A stretch of DNA of 64,000 bases from Shinella pollutisoli (GCF_024609765.1 NZ_JANFDG010000030.1:1-64000); one strand, 5' to 3'; shown: positions 45,378 to 55,008, counted from the first letter of the stretch. Program-made: numbers and translations. The notes: a model not told the origin generated them from the sequence alone.

Positions 45378-45700
45378 GGCGCGAGACCGTCGATGTCGCG
45401 CCAGTCCACCTCGACCACATGGCCCGGCCCTGCGTCGAACAGGACGTAGAATTCACCCGCCGGCCGCTCGAAATGCACGGTCGAATCCGGCCCGAACTTG
45501 CCGGGAACGAGGATCTCCTCGTCGTAGGAAATGACGTCGAGGGTCACGCCTTCGGCGCCCGTTCCGTCGGAAAAGCCGCCCCTGCAGACGATCTGCCCGT
45601 TCTCCATGGCGCAGGTGCAATAGGGGTAGTGCGCCCGGGCGGGGGATGCGAGGCAGGCCGCCGCCAGCCCGGCCGCAAGCGCCAGGATCCGTCTTCTCAT
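45374..45700 (-). CDS. Small exported cysteine-containing protein (FpvJ position)
   Basis: A 108-residue secreted protein. The signal is RRRILALAAGLAAACLASPA ending in RAH. The mature start YPYCTCAMENGQIVCRGG has three closely spaced cysteines, which could bind metal or form disulfides. The rest is a small beta-rich domain (VTLDVISYDEEILVPGKFGP). Four-base overlaps join it to both neighbours. Size and place agree with FpvJ of P. aeruginosa. The molecular role is not known to me. Confidence 0.7.
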   Translation of the reverse strand: MRRRILALAAGLAAACLASPARAHYPYCTCAMENGQIVCRGGFSDGTGAEGVTLDVISYDEEILVPGKFGPDSTVHFERPAGEFYVLFDAGPGHVVEVDWRDIDGLAP

Positions 45701-46242
45701 CGCATTTCTCCGCGTTCCTTCAGCCACGCGACCGTGGCGGGTGATGCTTCGGCGAGCGGAATGGCCGTCTGGTGGACGGCGCCGTCCCAGCCCTCGACGG
45801 TGAGCCAGAGCTCGTCGTCAGGCACGGCCCGCTCCGGAATGGGCACATCCACCGTCTGGCGGTAGGGGCTGCCGGAGAGGACGACGCCGGCCGCCCGCAG
45901 CGAGCGCGGCTTGCCGATCCGGAAATAGCTCGCCTTGATGCGGTCGGCGTCCTCCGGGCTCCAGCGGATGGCGAAGGTCTTCATATGGCCGGCGAGGCCC
46001 TGGTCGATCGGTGCGTCGGCGGTGTATTCGGCGACGCTCACGTGCCACGGGCCGACCGCCTTCATGCCGAGTTCGCGCTGGCCGAGGCCGGAATCGCCGA
46101 AGAACAGCGCCTCGTCCCGGAAGAAGCGCGGTCCGGCGGAGATCGGGATGATGAGGAGCAGGACGCTCAGATGGAAGCGCCAGCCGTGCCGGCCGCCGGG
46201 CAGGCCGGCATGGGGATTGGCCTTCGGCCTGACGGTGCTCAT
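45697..46242 (-). CDS. Membrane-anchored hypothetical protein (FpvH position)
   Basis: A 181-residue protein with one N-terminal hydrophobic segment (FHLSVLLLIIPISAGPRFF) and a periplasmic part. That part contains GQRELGMKAVGPWHVSVAEY and PEDADRIKASYFRIGKPRSL. It has no family I can name beyond its operon place, which corresponds to fpvH. It is coupled by four-base overlaps to the PepSY gene upstream and the small secreted protein downstream. It may stabilise or assist the membrane reductase. Confidence 0.7.
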   Translation of the reverse strand: MSTVRPKANPHAGLPGGRHGWRFHLSVLLLIIPISAGPRFFRDEALFFGDSGLGQRELGMKAVGPWHVSVAEYTADAPIDQGLAGHMKTFAIRWSPEDADRIKASYFRIGKPRSLRAAGVVLSGSPYRQTVDVPIPERAVPDDELWLTVEGWDGAVHQTAIPLAEASPATVAWLKERGEMR

Positions 46243-47456
46243 TCCGCAGCCTCCCCGACGTGGCCGGCCGCATCGAGGGCGCGCCCGGTCCTCGCCCCGC
46301 GGACGAGCTTGGCGGTCGCCTGTGCCGTGCGCTTCGTCCAGATCATCATTCCGGAGAACACCATCATCGTCAGCAGCAGTCCGAAGACGAAATAGACGAG
46401 CTTCAGCCAGAGCCCGGCGAAATCGCCGGTGTGCAGTGGGCGCATGCTCTCCGTGACGAGTTCCAGCGCCGAGCGGTCGGACACCCGGCGCGTCCACTCG
46501 ATCTTGCCGTTGTAGGGATTGACGTTGGCGGTCTCGAAGATCAGCGGATAGGCGCCGCGCCCGCCGACGACGATATGGCTGAAGGCATTGGCCGGCAGCG
46601 ACACGAAGTCGAAGCTCAGGTCCGGGAACTGCTCGCGAACGAGCGCACCCGCCCGGTCGAGCGATATCCACGGCGCCTTCGCCCTGCCTTCGGCCGGCAC
46701 GTCCTCGCGCGCGACGATGGGCGGCACGCCCGCCGTCGACACCGTGACGTTGTTGTCGACGAGGATCTGCTGGATCAGGAACCAGCCCGCCGTCACCGCC
46801 ATGATGGCGATGAACGGCACCGACCAGATGCCGGCGAGCCGGTGGAGGTCGCCCCAGAAGATGCGCGCGCCGTTGCGCAGACGCAGCCGCGGATGGAGAT
46901 AGCCGCGCCAGAACTTCTTGTAGACGACGAGCCCGGTCACCAGCGATCCCAGCATCGGGATCGACAGCGCCGAGACGAGATACCAGCCCCAGTTGCTCGC
47001 GCCGACGAAGGGCACGAGCAGCCAGCCGTGCAGCGCCCGCATGAAATAACGGAAGTCGAACGCGCCGCCGACGCCCTGGATGGCCCCGGTATAGGGATTG
47101 ACGAAGAGCGAGCGCGACCTGCCGTCCGGATAGGTCACGCCGACGTCAAGCGCGAAGATCGACTTCACCGGCCGCGCGATATAGGTCACCGCCACGCCGG
47201 GCTGCGCCTTTTCCACGGCGGCGAGCACCGCGTCGTAGCCGAGCGGGACGGCGTCGGCCGCCGGACGGTTCGCCCGCACCTCCGGCTTCGCGAGCCAGAC
47301 GATCTCCTGGCTCACCGTGGCGATCGTCCCGGTCAGACAGACGAAGAAGACGAAGATCCACAGCGGCAGCGCGAGCCAGCTATGGATGATCAGCCACAGG
47401 CGGGACGCCTTCTTCTTGTCCCTCGCGGGCCGGGTCGCTTGCATGGGATTCCACAT
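46239..47456 (-). CDS. PepSY-domain inner-membrane iron reductase (FpvG type)
   Basis: A 405-residue PepSY-associated membrane protein with four membrane segments: near residues 20-45 (LIIHSWLALPLWIFVFFVCL), 145-170, 200-230 (LAGIWSVPFIAIMAVTAGWF) and 360-385 (LKLVYFVFGLLLTMMVFSGM). Conserved histidines in the membrane parts (IHSWL, LHGWL, LHRLAG, LHTGDF) could bind haem or iron, as proposed for this family. FpvG reduces iron in ferri-pyoverdine at the inner membrane. The alternative start is 47444. It is the first gene of the eight-gene operon. Confidence 0.85.
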   Translation of the reverse strand: MWNPMQATRPARDKKKASRLWLIIHSWLALPLWIFVFFVCLTGTIATVSQEIVWLAKPEVRANRPAADAVPLGYDAVLAAVEKAQPGVAVTYIARPVKSIFALDVGVTYPDGRSRSLFVNPYTGAIQGVGGAFDFRYFMRALHGWLLVPFVGASNWGWYLVSALSIPMLGSLVTGLVVYKKFWRGYLHPRLRLRNGARIFWGDLHRLAGIWSVPFIAIMAVTAGWFLIQQILVDNNVTVSTAGVPPIVAREDVPAEGRAKAPWISLDRAGALVREQFPDLSFDFVSLPANAFSHIVVGGRGAYPLIFETANVNPYNGKIEWTRRVSDRSALELVTESMRPLHTGDFAGLWLKLVYFVFGLLLTMMVFSGMMIWTKRTAQATAKLVRGARTGRALDAAGHVGEAAE

Positions 47457-47545
47457 TCCGAAACGGGCGAGACAATGCCTCTATCCGTTAAGACGAACGG
47501 AGGAGGCCCGCGTCACACCCCGGAAGGTGAAATATTTTTCCAAGC

Positions 47546-48253
47546 TTAGAACGCGGCCGCACCGTGCGCGCTGGCGACGGCCCGGCGCAGGTCGCCGATC
47601 GCGTCGTTCGAGGCGGCGGGAAGCATCTCGCCCTCGAGCTCGCGCGGCATCTTCCAGCCGGGATCGATGCCCTCCATGTTGGGCAGCTCGTGGGCGATGC
47701 CCTTGTGGCAGTCGATGCAGGTCGCCTTGCCGGTCAGCAGGAATTTCGAATGGATGTCGGCGGCGCGCTGCGTCTGCTTGGTGAAGTCCATCGCCACGGA
47801 GGAATGACAGTTGCGGCATTCCAGGCTGTCGTTGGCCTTCAGCCGCGCCCATTCGTGCTTGGCGAGCTCCAGCCGGTGGTTGAGGAATTTCTCGCGCGTG
47901 TTGATCGTGCCGAAGATCTTGCCCCAGACCTCCTTCGACGCCTGCATCTTGCGGGCGATCTTGTCGGTCCATTCGTGCGGCACGTGGCAATCCGGACAGG
48001 AGGCGCGCACGCCGGAGCGGTTGGTGAAATGCACCGTGTTGGTCAGCTCCTGATAGACGTTGTCGCGCATCTCGTGGCATGTGGTGCAGAATTTCTCGGT
48101 GTTGGTGAGCTCCAGCGCGGTGTTGAAGGCACCCCAGAACATCACCCCGCCGATGAAGCCGCCCAGCGTCAGGAAGGCAAGGCTCAGCGTCGCCGCCGGC
48201 ATGGTCAGAAGGCCCCAGACCCAGACGAGGATTGCCTTGATGCGTGCCATCAT
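47546..48253 (-). CDS. napC: Membrane-anchored tetrahaem quinol dehydrogenase NapC
   Basis: A 235-residue NapC/NirT-type cytochrome. One N-terminal membrane helix (residues about 17-40) anchors it facing the periplasm. The four haem motifs are CTTCH, CPDCH, CRNCH and CIDCH. It passes electrons from the quinol pool to NapB and NapA. The first ATG at 48253 overlaps the napB stop by one base (TGATG); the next codon is also ATG. It is the last gene of napEFDABC. Confidence 0.93.
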   Translation of the reverse strand: MMARIKAILVWVWGLLTMPAATLSLAFLTLGGFIGGVMFWGAFNTALELTNTEKFCTTCHEMRDNVYQELTNTVHFTNRSGVRASCPDCHVPHEWTDKIARKMQASKEVWGKIFGTINTREKFLNHRLELAKHEWARLKANDSLECRNCHSSVAMDFTKQTQRAADIHSKFLLTGKATCIDCHKGIAHELPNMEGIDPGWKMPRELEGEMLPAASNDAIGDLRRAVASAHGAAAF

Positions 48254-48744
48254 CACTCGCTTCCCGCCTTCGTGACGCCCAGTTCGCTCATGTCCTTGAA
48301 CGTGTTGCCGACGAGGGGCTTGTGATCGGCCTGCGGCACGTGGCAGGCCGTGCAGAAGTAGCGGCGCGGCGAGACGTCCGCGAGCATCTGCCCCTCCCGC
48401 GTCATGTAGTGGGTGATGCTGATCATCGGCGCGCCGGCGTCCTGCGAGAACTCGCGCTTGTGGCAGGAGAGACAGCGGTTGGTGTTGACGGACAGCTGGT
48501 AGCCGTCGATCGAATGCGGGATGATCGGCGGCTGCTCGGGATAGGCGCGCATCTTGCGCACGTCGTCGACAACCCACTTCGGCAGCGGATCGGCCGGCAG
48601 CGTCTGCATCTTGTCGCCCTCAGGCCCCGAAAGCGAGGGGACCATCTGCGCCATGGCGCCGGTGGCGACGACGGCCGCGGCGATCGCAGCCAGGATCCAT
48701 CGGGGACTTGGGATCAGGCGACGGGTTCGATCTTGACTGCGCAT
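48253..48744 (-). CDS. napB: Periplasmic dihaem cytochrome NapB
   Basis: A 163-residue dihaem electron-transfer subunit of periplasmic nitrate reductase. A signal sequence ([19 protein letters not shown]) is followed by [14 protein letters not shown], the haem motif [16 protein letters not shown] and the second haem motif CTACH. The ATG at 48744 overlaps the napA end by 31 bases, unusual but giving a normal signal peptide. A non-ATG start further in would remove the charged N-region. Confidence 0.9.
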   Translation of the reverse strand: MRSQDRTRRLIPSPRWILAAIAAAVVATGAMAQMVPSLSGPEGDKMQTLPADPLPKWVVDDVRKMRAYPEQPPIIPHSIDGYQLSVNTNRCLSCHKREFSQDAGAPMISITHYMTREGQMLADVSPRRYFCTACHVPQADHKPLVGNTFKDMSELGVTKAGSE

Positions 48745-51218
48745 TTCTTGAAATCCGTCTGTTTCGAGATGGGATCGGTGGCGTCGAGCGTGACCTTGTT
48801 GATGAGCTGGCTGGCGTCGAACCACGGCACGAAGATCACGCCGGGCGGCATGCGGTTGCGCCCGCGCGTCTCGACGCGCGAGCGGATCTCGCCGCGCCGC
48901 GAGATGATGCGGATCTCAGACCCCTGGTTGAGGCCGCGCTTGCGGGCGTCGTCCGCGTTCATGAAGCAGCGCGCGCCGGGGAAGGCCTTGTAGAGCTCGG
49001 GCACGCGCATGGTCATCGAGCCGGAATGCCAGTGCTCCAGCACGCGGCCGGTGACGAGCCAGATGTCGAACTCGTCGTCCGGCGATTCCGCCGGCGGCTC
49101 GTAGGGCACGGCGATGATGGCGGCCTTGCCGTCGGCGTTGCCGTAGAACTTCACCCCTTCGCCGGGCTTGACGTAGGGATCGTAGCCCTCGCGGTAGCGC
49201 CAGAGCGTCTCCTTGCCGTCGACGACCGGCCAGCGCAGGCCGCGCACCTCGTGATAGGTCTCGTAGGGCGCAAGATCGTGGCCGTGGCCGCGGCCGAAGG
49301 CGGCATATTCCTCGAAGATGCCCTTCTGGATGTAGAAGCCGAAGGCCTTCGCCTCGACGTTCTCGTGGTCCGGGCTGATCTCGGACAGCGGGAACTTCGC
49401 CACGTCGCTCTCGGCGAACAGCACCTGGTAGAGCGTCTTGCCCTTGTAGCCGGGATTGGCGTCGAGGATGTCGGCCGGCCAGACCTCGTCCGTGGTGAAG
49501 CGCTTGGAGAACTCGACCATCTGCCAGAGGTCGGAGCGCGCCTCGCCCGGCGCCTGTACGAGCTGGTGCCAGACATGGGTGCGCCGCTCGGCATTGCCGT
49601 AGGCGCCCTCCTTCTCCACCCACATGGCGGCCGGCAGAACGAGGTCGGCGCTCATCGCCGTGATCGTCGGATAGGCGTCGGAGACGACGATGAAGTTCTC
49701 CGGGTTGCGATAGCCCTGGTAGGTCTCGTTCGCGGTGTTGGGGCCGGCCTGCACGTTGTTGTTGACCTGCACCCAGTAGAACGAGAGCTTGCCGTCCTTC
49801 AGCATGCGGTCCTGCTGGACGGCGTGATAGCCGGGCTTGTCCGGCAGGAGGCCGTGCGGCACGCGCCAGATCTCCTCGGCGTGCTTGCGGTGCTCCGGAT
49901 TGGTGACGACCATGTCGGCCGGCAGGCGATGGGCGAAGGTGCCGACCTCGCGCGCCGTGCCGCAGGCCGACGGCTGGCCGGTCAGCGAGAACGGACTGTT
50001 GCCCGGCTCGGAGATCTTTCCGGTGAGCAGGTGCAGGTTGTAGACCATCTGGTTCGCCCAGACGCCGCGCACGTGCTGGTTGAAGCCCATGGTCCAGAGC
50101 GACATGACCTTGCGGTTCGGGTCCGCGTAGAGCTCGGCGAGCTGTTCGAGGAAGCCGGCCTCGACGCCGGTCATCTCGACCGCCTTCTCCAGCGTGTATT
50201 CGGAGACGAAGGCCTTGAAGGCCTCGAAGTCGATCGGCTCCGTCTTGCCGGGATCGGCGGCGTTGGCCGCATTGACCTCGACCGGATTGTCGGGCCTCAG
50301 CCCGTAGCCGATATCGGTGACGCCGCGCACGAACTTCGCGTGATTGCGTACGAAGTCCTCGTTCACCCGGCCGGTCTGGATGATGTGATTGGCGATGTAG
50401 TTGAGGATCACCAGGTCGGTGCCCGGCTTGAACACCATCGGGATGTCGGCGAGGTCCATGCTGCGATGGGTGAAGGTGGAGAGCACCGCCACGCGCACAT
50501 GCTCGTGGCCGAGCCGCCGGTCGGCGATGCGCGTCCACAGGATCGGATGCATCTCGGCCATGTTCGAGCCCCACAGCACGAAGGCGTCGGCATGCTCGAA
50601 ATCGTCGTAGCAGCCCATCGGCTCGTCCATGCCGAAGGTGCGCATGAAGGCGACGGCGGCCGACGCCATGCAATGGCGGGCGTTCGGGTCGAGATTGTTG
50701 GAGCGGAAGCCGGCGCGCATCAGCTTGGTCGCCGCATAGCCCTCGAAGATCGTCCACTGACCGGAGCCGAACATGCCGACGGCCGTCGGCCCCTTCTCCT
50801 TCAGCACCTTCTTGGCCTGCTCGGCCATCACGTCGAAAGCCTCTTCCCAGGTCACGGGCTCGAACTCGCCGTCCTTGGCGTAGACGCCGTTCCGCTTGCG
50901 CAGAAGCGGCGTCGTCAGGCGGTCCTCGCCATACATGATCTTCGACAGGAAATAGCCCTTGATGCAGTTGAGGCCGCGGTTGACCTCGGCCTGCATGTCG
51001 CCGTGCGTGGCGACGACCTTGCCCTCCTTGACGCCCACCATGACGCCGCAGCCGGTGCCGCAGAAGCGGCAGGGCGCCTTGTCCCACTTGATCTCCAGCG
51101 CGCTCACCCCGCCCGGGACGGGCTGGGCCGCGGCCGGAAGCGCGATGCCGGCCGCCGCCGCGGCGACGCTGGCCGCCTGGGCTTTCAGGATGTCACGCCG
51201 CGTCAGTTCGCTGCCCAT
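48714..51218 (-). CDS. napA: Periplasmic nitrate reductase catalytic subunit NapA
   Basis: An 834-residue molybdopterin enzyme that reduces nitrate to nitrite in the periplasm. The Tat signal is [15 protein letters not shown]. The 4Fe-4S cysteines are 50, 53, 57 and 85, and the molybdenum ligand is Cys182 in [11 protein letters not shown]. The C-terminal dinucleotide domain is complete, ending with VKIEPVA. I chose 51218 because GAGGAAAAGG stands just upstream; an in-frame ATG at 51245 lacks a ribosome site and would spoil the Tat signal. It overlaps napD by 26 bases. Confidence 0.95.
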   Translation of the reverse strand: MGSELTRRDILKAQAASVAAAAAGIALPAAAQPVPGGVSALEIKWDKAPCRFCGTGCGVMVGVKEGKVVATHGDMQAEVNRGLNCIKGYFLSKIMYGEDRLTTPLLRKRNGVYAKDGEFEPVTWEEAFDVMAEQAKKVLKEKGPTAVGMFGSGQWTIFEGYAATKLMRAGFRSNNLDPNARHCMASAAVAFMRTFGMDEPMGCYDDFEHADAFVLWGSNMAEMHPILWTRIADRRLGHEHVRVAVLSTFTHRSMDLADIPMVFKPGTDLVILNYIANHIIQTGRVNEDFVRNHAKFVRGVTDIGYGLRPDNPVEVNAANAADPGKTEPIDFEAFKAFVSEYTLEKAVEMTGVEAGFLEQLAELYADPNRKVMSLWTMGFNQHVRGVWANQMVYNLHLLTGKISEPGNSPFSLTGQPSACGTAREVGTFAHRLPADMVVTNPEHRKHAEEIWRVPHGLLPDKPGYHAVQQDRMLKDGKLSFYWVQVNNNVQAGPNTANETYQGYRNPENFIVVSDAYPTITAMSADLVLPAAMWVEKEGAYGNAERRTHVWHQLVQAPGEARSDLWQMVEFSKRFTTDEVWPADILDANPGYKGKTLYQVLFAESDVAKFPLSEISPDHENVEAKAFGFYIQKGIFEEYAAFGRGHGHDLAPYETYHEVRGLRWPVVDGKETLWRYREGYDPYVKPGEGVKFYGNADGKAAIIAVPYEPPAESPDDEFDIWLVTGRVLEHWHSGSMTMRVPELYKAFPGARCFMNADDARKRGLNQGSEIRIISRRGEIRSRVETRGRNRMPPGVIFVPWFDASQLINKVTLDATDPISKQTDFKKCAVKIEPVA

Positions 51219-51477
51219 GCACCTTTTCCTCTTCCATTTCGACATGTTCGAAAACCATGTTCGCCGCGATCACGCCGTCGAGCGTGGAGATGCGCATCAG
51301 CGTATCGCCGAGCACGCCCGTCGACGGCCCCTCGATGACGACGACGATCTTGCCTCTCCCGGCGCCGTGCACCTCGACGTTCTCAAGCCCGGCGAGTGCG
51401 GCGAGCACGCTGTCGGCGCTCTCCGGCTTCACGGCGATCACGGCGCTCGAGATATGATGCTGCCGCCTGTCACGCAT
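51193..51477 (-). CDS. napD: NapA maturation chaperone NapD
   Basis: A 94-residue cytoplasmic chaperone that binds the NapA Tat signal and holds it until the cofactor is inserted. Family features are [13 protein letters not shown] at the start, [20 protein letters not shown] in the middle and a C-terminal [15 protein letters not shown]. It overlaps napF by eight bases and napA by 26 bases. Confidence 0.9.
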   Translation of the reverse strand: MRDRRQHHISSAVIAVKPESADSVLAALAGLENVEVHGAGRGKIVVVIEGPSTGVLGDTLMRISTLDGVIAANMVFEHVEMEEEKVHGQRTDAA

Positions 51478-51970
51478 AGGCGGCCTCCACGGCGCGGGGC
51501 GCGGTCGCGACCGCGCCGACGGGACAGACGGCGATGCAGGCACCGCACCCCGTGCAGGCCTCGGCGTCCAGCTCCGGCACGAAGGGGCCGCCGCGAACCG
51601 GGCGGAAGCGGATCGCCGCCGCGGGACAGGCGTCCCGGCAGGCCTGGCAGTCGACGCCTCGGAACGGCAGGCAGGATGCGGAAATGGCCGCGACATGGTC
51701 GAAACGGCCGGCGGCGCCGTCGCTGAACACCGGCTCGGGACAGCTTTCCGCACAGACGCCGCAGAAGGTGCATTCGCCCGCCGCGAAATCCAACGCCGGC
51801 AACCCGTCGACGAGGCTGACGATGGCGGCGGGACAGCGCTCGACGCAGGCCCCGCAGCCGGTGCAGGCGGCGAGGCCTTGTTCCTCGACGCCCGGCGGGC
51901 GGATGCGGGCGACCCCGTCATGCCGGCCGCCTCTCAGGAAATCCCGCCTGGACAACGCCTCCCGTCCCAT
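51470..51970 (-). CDS. napF: Ferredoxin-type protein NapF
   Basis: A 166-residue iron-sulfur protein with four cysteine clusters: CTGCGACVERCP, CTFCGVCAESCPEP, CQACRDACP and CTGCGACIAVCP. This gives up to four 4Fe-4S sites. The N-terminus SRRDFLRGG is usual for NapF, which acts in the cytoplasm on NapA assembly. It lies between napE and napD. Confidence 0.92.
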   Translation of the reverse strand: MGREALSRRDFLRGGRHDGVARIRPPGVEEQGLAACTGCGACVERCPAAIVSLVDGLPALDFAAGECTFCGVCAESCPEPVFSDGAAGRFDHVAAISASCLPFRGVDCQACRDACPAAAIRFRPVRGGPFVPELDAEACTGCGACIAVCPVGAVATAPRAVEAAYA

Positions 51971-51979
51971 GGCCGGCCC

Positions 51980-52171
51980 TCAGTGACCGGTCGGGCCCGG
52001 CGGGCCGTAGACGATCTGGAACATCCAGACGAGGAAGCCGTAACCGCCGACCACGCCCACCGCGACGATGGGCCAGATGCCGAAGGCGAGGACGAGGAAG
52101 GTGATCAATTCCCGGCGCCGGCGCGATCCCGGCGCGGTCTGGGGCGGCTGCTCTGTCGACAGTTCGGACAA
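51980..52171 (-). CDS. napE: Small membrane protein NapE
   Basis: A 63-residue protein with one membrane helix (FLVLAFGIWPIVAVGVVGGY) and the short tail WMFQIVYGPPGP, typical of NapE. It is the first gene of the operon, nine bases before napF. Its role is not settled in any organism. The 260-bp region before it is AT-rich and carries a CRP/FNR-type box. Confidence 0.9.
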   Translation of the reverse strand: MSELSTEQPPQTAPGSRRRRELITFLVLAFGIWPIVAVGVVGGYGFLVWMFQIVYGPPGPTGH

Positions 52172-52361
52172 TGCACGCCTCCTCCGCGCGACAAATCATT
52201 GCCCCGATACTAGCATCGACGCCCGGAAAGGAAAGCAGAATAAACTATACTTTTTTACTCATGAAATCAAAATGACAGAATCGATTGTCGATATATACAT
52301 GTAAATATAACGATCCAAAGTATTGATTCACTAAATTGTGAACAATACGAAATGGTACGAA

Positions 52362-52375
52362 TTGAAAATTTTCAA
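52362..52375. promoter_or_regulatory. CRP/FNR-type (anaerobox) site upstream of napE
   Basis: TTGAAAATTTTCAA is a perfect 14-base palindrome of the form TTGA-N6-TCAA used by FNR, FixK, NnrR and Dnr regulators. It lies about 190 bases before napE in the AT-rich gap 52172-52431. A second, weaker palindrome, TTGTGAACAA, is at 52336-52345. The rest of the gap shows no gene. Confidence 0.55.
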
Positions 52376-52431
52376 GAAATTAGAATATACGCATTCTCTG
52401 AACGATATTATTCGAGCGTTGCTCCGGAACA

Positions 52432-53367
52432 TCATCCGTGCGCCACCGCCGCATTCCGGCCGCGGGAGACCCATGCCGCGCCCTCCTTCTGGTGCAGGAA
52501 GCCATTCGAGAAGGGCACGCCCGGATAGGCTTCCGCCAGCCCGGCGAGCGCTTCCCGCCCGTCCATCTCCCCGTCCAGAACCGCGCGATAGAGGGCTGCG
52601 ACCCGCACCATGTCGCAGTCCTGCGGCGAGAGCCGGACGCGGGAAAGGCCCGCTTCCACCAGCGGCGCGAGGTCGTCGACCAGCACCGCGCAGGTGTTCG
52701 ACATGGTCTGCACCCCGTTCAGCACTAGGAAGGATTGCCGGTCGAGCGTGCGCAGCGGCAGTCCGTCCGGATCCTCGCCGCAGATGAACTGGCAATTGTC
52801 CTTGGTCAGCCCCTTGGAGCGCGCATGGGCGCAGCGCGCGGAGATGGCGAGCGGCATGCGGCCGAAGGCGAAGAGCTCGAAGGAGAAGCCGGGCATGGCG
52901 GCAAGCATCTGCAGGATGGAGCCCGCCGGCAGCTCCGGCGGCAGACAGATGTTGTCCGCGCCGCGCGCGGCGAGCATGCGCGCCGTCGCCGCGTTGTAGA
53001 CGTTGACGAGCGGGCCGATCGAATGCGGCTTGCCCTTGACGAGGCCGAGCGCGGAGAGGTCGTTCGCCTCGACCGGATGGGCGCTGTCGCGGATCAGGTC
53101 GCGCACGTGACGGCTTTCGCGCTCCAGCGTCACCATGGCGAGCGTCGACAGCGTCACGCGCTTGCCGGCCGCTTCCAGCCGCTCGACCACCTCGGCGATG
53201 TGCGGCTCGCTGAAATGCTGCCGCTTTGAGCAGACCGTCTCGCCGAGCGTGACGTGCTCCACCGGCGCCTCGTCGGCGATACGGAAGTAGAAGTCGCGCC
53301 ATTTCGGCCCGTCCCAGAGAAAATAGACCGGCCCGAGGCTGAGCGCCGGCTTGCTTGTCTCCGTCAT
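52432..53367 (-). CDS. ubiV: Oxygen-independent ubiquinone hydroxylation protein UbiV (U32 family)
   Basis: A 311-residue U32-family protein that works with UbiU to hydroxylate the ubiquinone ring without oxygen. Candidate 4Fe-4S cysteines are Cys46 (GETVCSKRQ) and the group SARCAHARSK, KDNCQFIC further on, which matches the known UbiV pattern. LSTLAMVTLERESRHV and ELFAFGRMPLAISARC are typical. AGGAG precedes the ATG at 53367. It is third in the ubiTUV unit and lies directly before nap. Confidence 0.9.
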   Translation of the reverse strand: MTETSKPALSLGPVYFLWDGPKWRDFYFRIADEAPVEHVTLGETVCSKRQHFSEPHIAEVVERLEAAGKRVTLSTLAMVTLERESRHVRDLIRDSAHPVEANDLSALGLVKGKPHSIGPLVNVYNAATARMLAARGADNICLPPELPAGSILQMLAAMPGFSFELFAFGRMPLAISARCAHARSKGLTKDNCQFICGEDPDGLPLRTLDRQSFLVLNGVQTMSNTCAVLVDDLAPLVEAGLSRVRLSPQDCDMVRVAALYRAVLDGEMDGREALAGLAEAYPGVPFSNGFLHQKEGAAWVSRGRNAAVAHG

Positions 53368-53379
53368 GTCGTCTCCTAG

Positions 53380-53437
53380 CGTATTTCCATGAAAAGCGCG
53401 AAGCGGTTTCGCGTCCGGAATCAAACAGATAGAGCGC
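53380..53437. repeat. Intergenic repeat resembling a common Rhizobiaceae element
   Basis: In the ubiU-ubiV gap the reverse strand reads ATTCCGGACGCGAAACCGCT followed by TCGCGCTTTTCATGGAAAT. This resembles a short repeat I remember from many Rhizobium and Agrobacterium intergenic regions. The right side also forms small hairpins (CTCCG with CGGAG). I see only this copy in the window. Confidence 0.45.
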
Positions 53438-53466
53438 CTCCGCGTATCGGAGAAAAGCGGAAGCCT

Positions 53467-54444
53467 CTATCGCCAGCGCTTGTCGTAGGCGCCGGCCGTC
53501 GTGCGCTGGCCCTCGCTCATCGTCCGCAGCCGGGCGACGAGCGCGGCGCGCTCGGCGGGGGCGGCCGCAAGCGCCTTCCTCAGCGAGGACACCACCTCGG
53601 CGACATAGGCCTTGCCGCGCTGGCGACCCTCGATCTTCAGCGCCGAGACGCCGGCGGCCCGCAGCGCGTCGATCTGGTCGATCACGTCGAGCGAGACCGG
53701 GTCCTCGAAGGCATAGCCCTCGACCTCGCCGATCTCGAAGCGGCCCTTGCAGAGAGTCGGATAACCGGAGGCCTCGCCGGGGCCGAAGCGGTTGATCGTA
53801 TAGGCGCCGAGCTCGGAGACGAGGGCCTCGCCGTCCTGCCGGTAGCGCACGTGGCTCGCCGGCGAGCACACACCGTTCATGTTCGGCGATTTGCCGGTCG
53901 CGTAGGAGGAGAGTGAGCAGCGCCCCTCCGCCATGACGCAGAGCCCGCCGAAGGCGAAGACCTCCACCTCGCAGTCGATCTGCCGCGTCAGCCGGGCGAT
54001 GTCCTGCACCGTGAGCACGCGCGGCAGCACGACGCGCTTGGCGCCAAAGACCTCGACGAGGAAGCGGATCGCGTCGGCGTTCGAAGCGGAGGCCTGCACC
54101 GAGACGTGCAGCCGCTGCGCGGGATATTTCTCCGCCACATAGGCCATCAGGCCGAAATCGGCGAGGATCAGCGCGTCGGCGCCAATGGCGACCGCGTCGT
54201 CGGCCGCCGAATACCACAGCGCCTCGTCGCCCGCCCGCATGAAGGTGTTGAGCGCGACGAAGGTCTCGACGCCCTTGGCGCGTGCAAGCCCGATCGACTG
54301 GCGCAGCTCCTCGCGGCTGAAGTTGAGGCCGGGGAAATTGCGGGCGTTGGTCTCGTCGCGGAAGCCGCAATAGACGGCGTCGGCGCCGGCCTCCACCGCC
54401 TCGCGGAAGGCGGCGGGCGTGCCGGCGGGGCAGATCAGTTCCAC
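53467..54444 (-). CDS. ubiU: Oxygen-independent ubiquinone hydroxylation protein UbiU (U32 family)
   Basis: A 325-residue U32-family protein, partner of UbiV. The N-terminus is typical (ELICPAGTPAAFREAVEAGA, then ADAVYCGFRDETNARNF). Cluster cysteines occur in GGLCVMAEGRCSLSSY, NGVCSPASH and PTLCKGRFE, the arrangement known for UbiU. It starts with GTG at 54444, preceded by GGGAGGG, and overlaps the end of ubiT by ten bases. Confidence 0.92.
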   Translation of the reverse strand: MELICPAGTPAAFREAVEAGADAVYCGFRDETNARNFPGLNFSREELRQSIGLARAKGVETFVALNTFMRAGDEALWYSAADDAVAIGADALILADFGLMAYVAEKYPAQRLHVSVQASASNADAIRFLVEVFGAKRVVLPRVLTVQDIARLTRQIDCEVEVFAFGGLCVMAEGRCSLSSYATGKSPNMNGVCSPASHVRYRQDGEALVSELGAYTINRFGPGEASGYPTLCKGRFEIGEVEGYAFEDPVSLDVIDQIDALRAAGVSALKIEGRQRGKAYVAEVVSSLRKALAAAPAERAALVARLRTMSEGQRTTAGAYDKRWR

Positions 54445-54947
54445 GTCGCATCCCTCCCTTCGAGCGCCCGCGTGCGGATGTAGCGGGCGGTACCCGCCAC
54501 CAGCGGCGAGAACGGGCCGGCGAGCGCGCCCAGCTCACGCGGCAGGTCGATCGCGCTGTCGTCGAGCGCGTTGCGCAGCGCCAGCATCGCCTCCATGTCG
54601 CCGGTGACGGAAAGATCGCGCGAGAAGAACAGCGCATCCGCATCGCACCGGCCCTCGAGCAGCGCGAGCAGCACGACGAGCGGCCCCTCGACGCGTGCAT
54701 CGGCGGCGGGCGGCGCGGCACCGCGCCGGGAGACGCTCAGCGTGCCCCTCTCCGGAACGACGGTGAAATGGAGCGGCAGGTCGCTGGGCGAGAAGCAGTA
54801 GCGGGAGCGGCGATAGTCGCCGAGCCGCTCGAACAGGTCGGGATGCGCCCTGAGCACGCCGGCGAAGATCGTCCGCGCGACGCGCTCCACCAGCCAGAGG
54901 GGGGCGATGTCGACCGGTTTGGCGAGGAGCGGAGGGAGAGTTTGCAT
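54435..54947 (-). CDS. ubiT: Ubiquinone biosynthesis accessory factor UbiT (SCP2 domain)
   Basis: A 170-residue protein with a sterol-carrier-type (SCP2) lipid domain that serves the oxygen-independent ubiquinone route, probably by binding lipid intermediates. Segments are FERLGDYRRSRYCFSPSDLP, LVVLLALLEGRCDADALFF and SRDLSVTGDMEAMLALRNAL, the last being a strong family mark. It is the first gene of ubiTUV and divergent from ubiD. Confidence 0.88.
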   Translation of the reverse strand: MQTLPPLLAKPVDIAPLWLVERVARTIFAGVLRAHPDLFERLGDYRRSRYCFSPSDLPLHFTVVPERGTLSVSRRGAAPPAADARVEGPLVVLLALLEGRCDADALFFSRDLSVTGDMEAMLALRNALDDSAIDLPRELGALAGPFSPLVAGTARYIRTRALEGRDATWN

Positions 54948-55008
54948 GCGGGCAGCCTTCGGCGGGGATCGGTTGCCCCAAGCCTAAGGAGGCGAGCGCC
55001 GTTCGAGT

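Noticed and set aside
47546-48577. NapC read as a longer 343-residue protein
   Set aside because: The upstream part is the napB gene in another frame; the NapC start at 48253 is coupled to the napB stop and gives the normal membrane anchor.
52068-52304. Forward open frame of 78 codons over napE and its promoter region
   Set aside because: It lies antisense to napE, and its second half is AT-rich promoter sequence.
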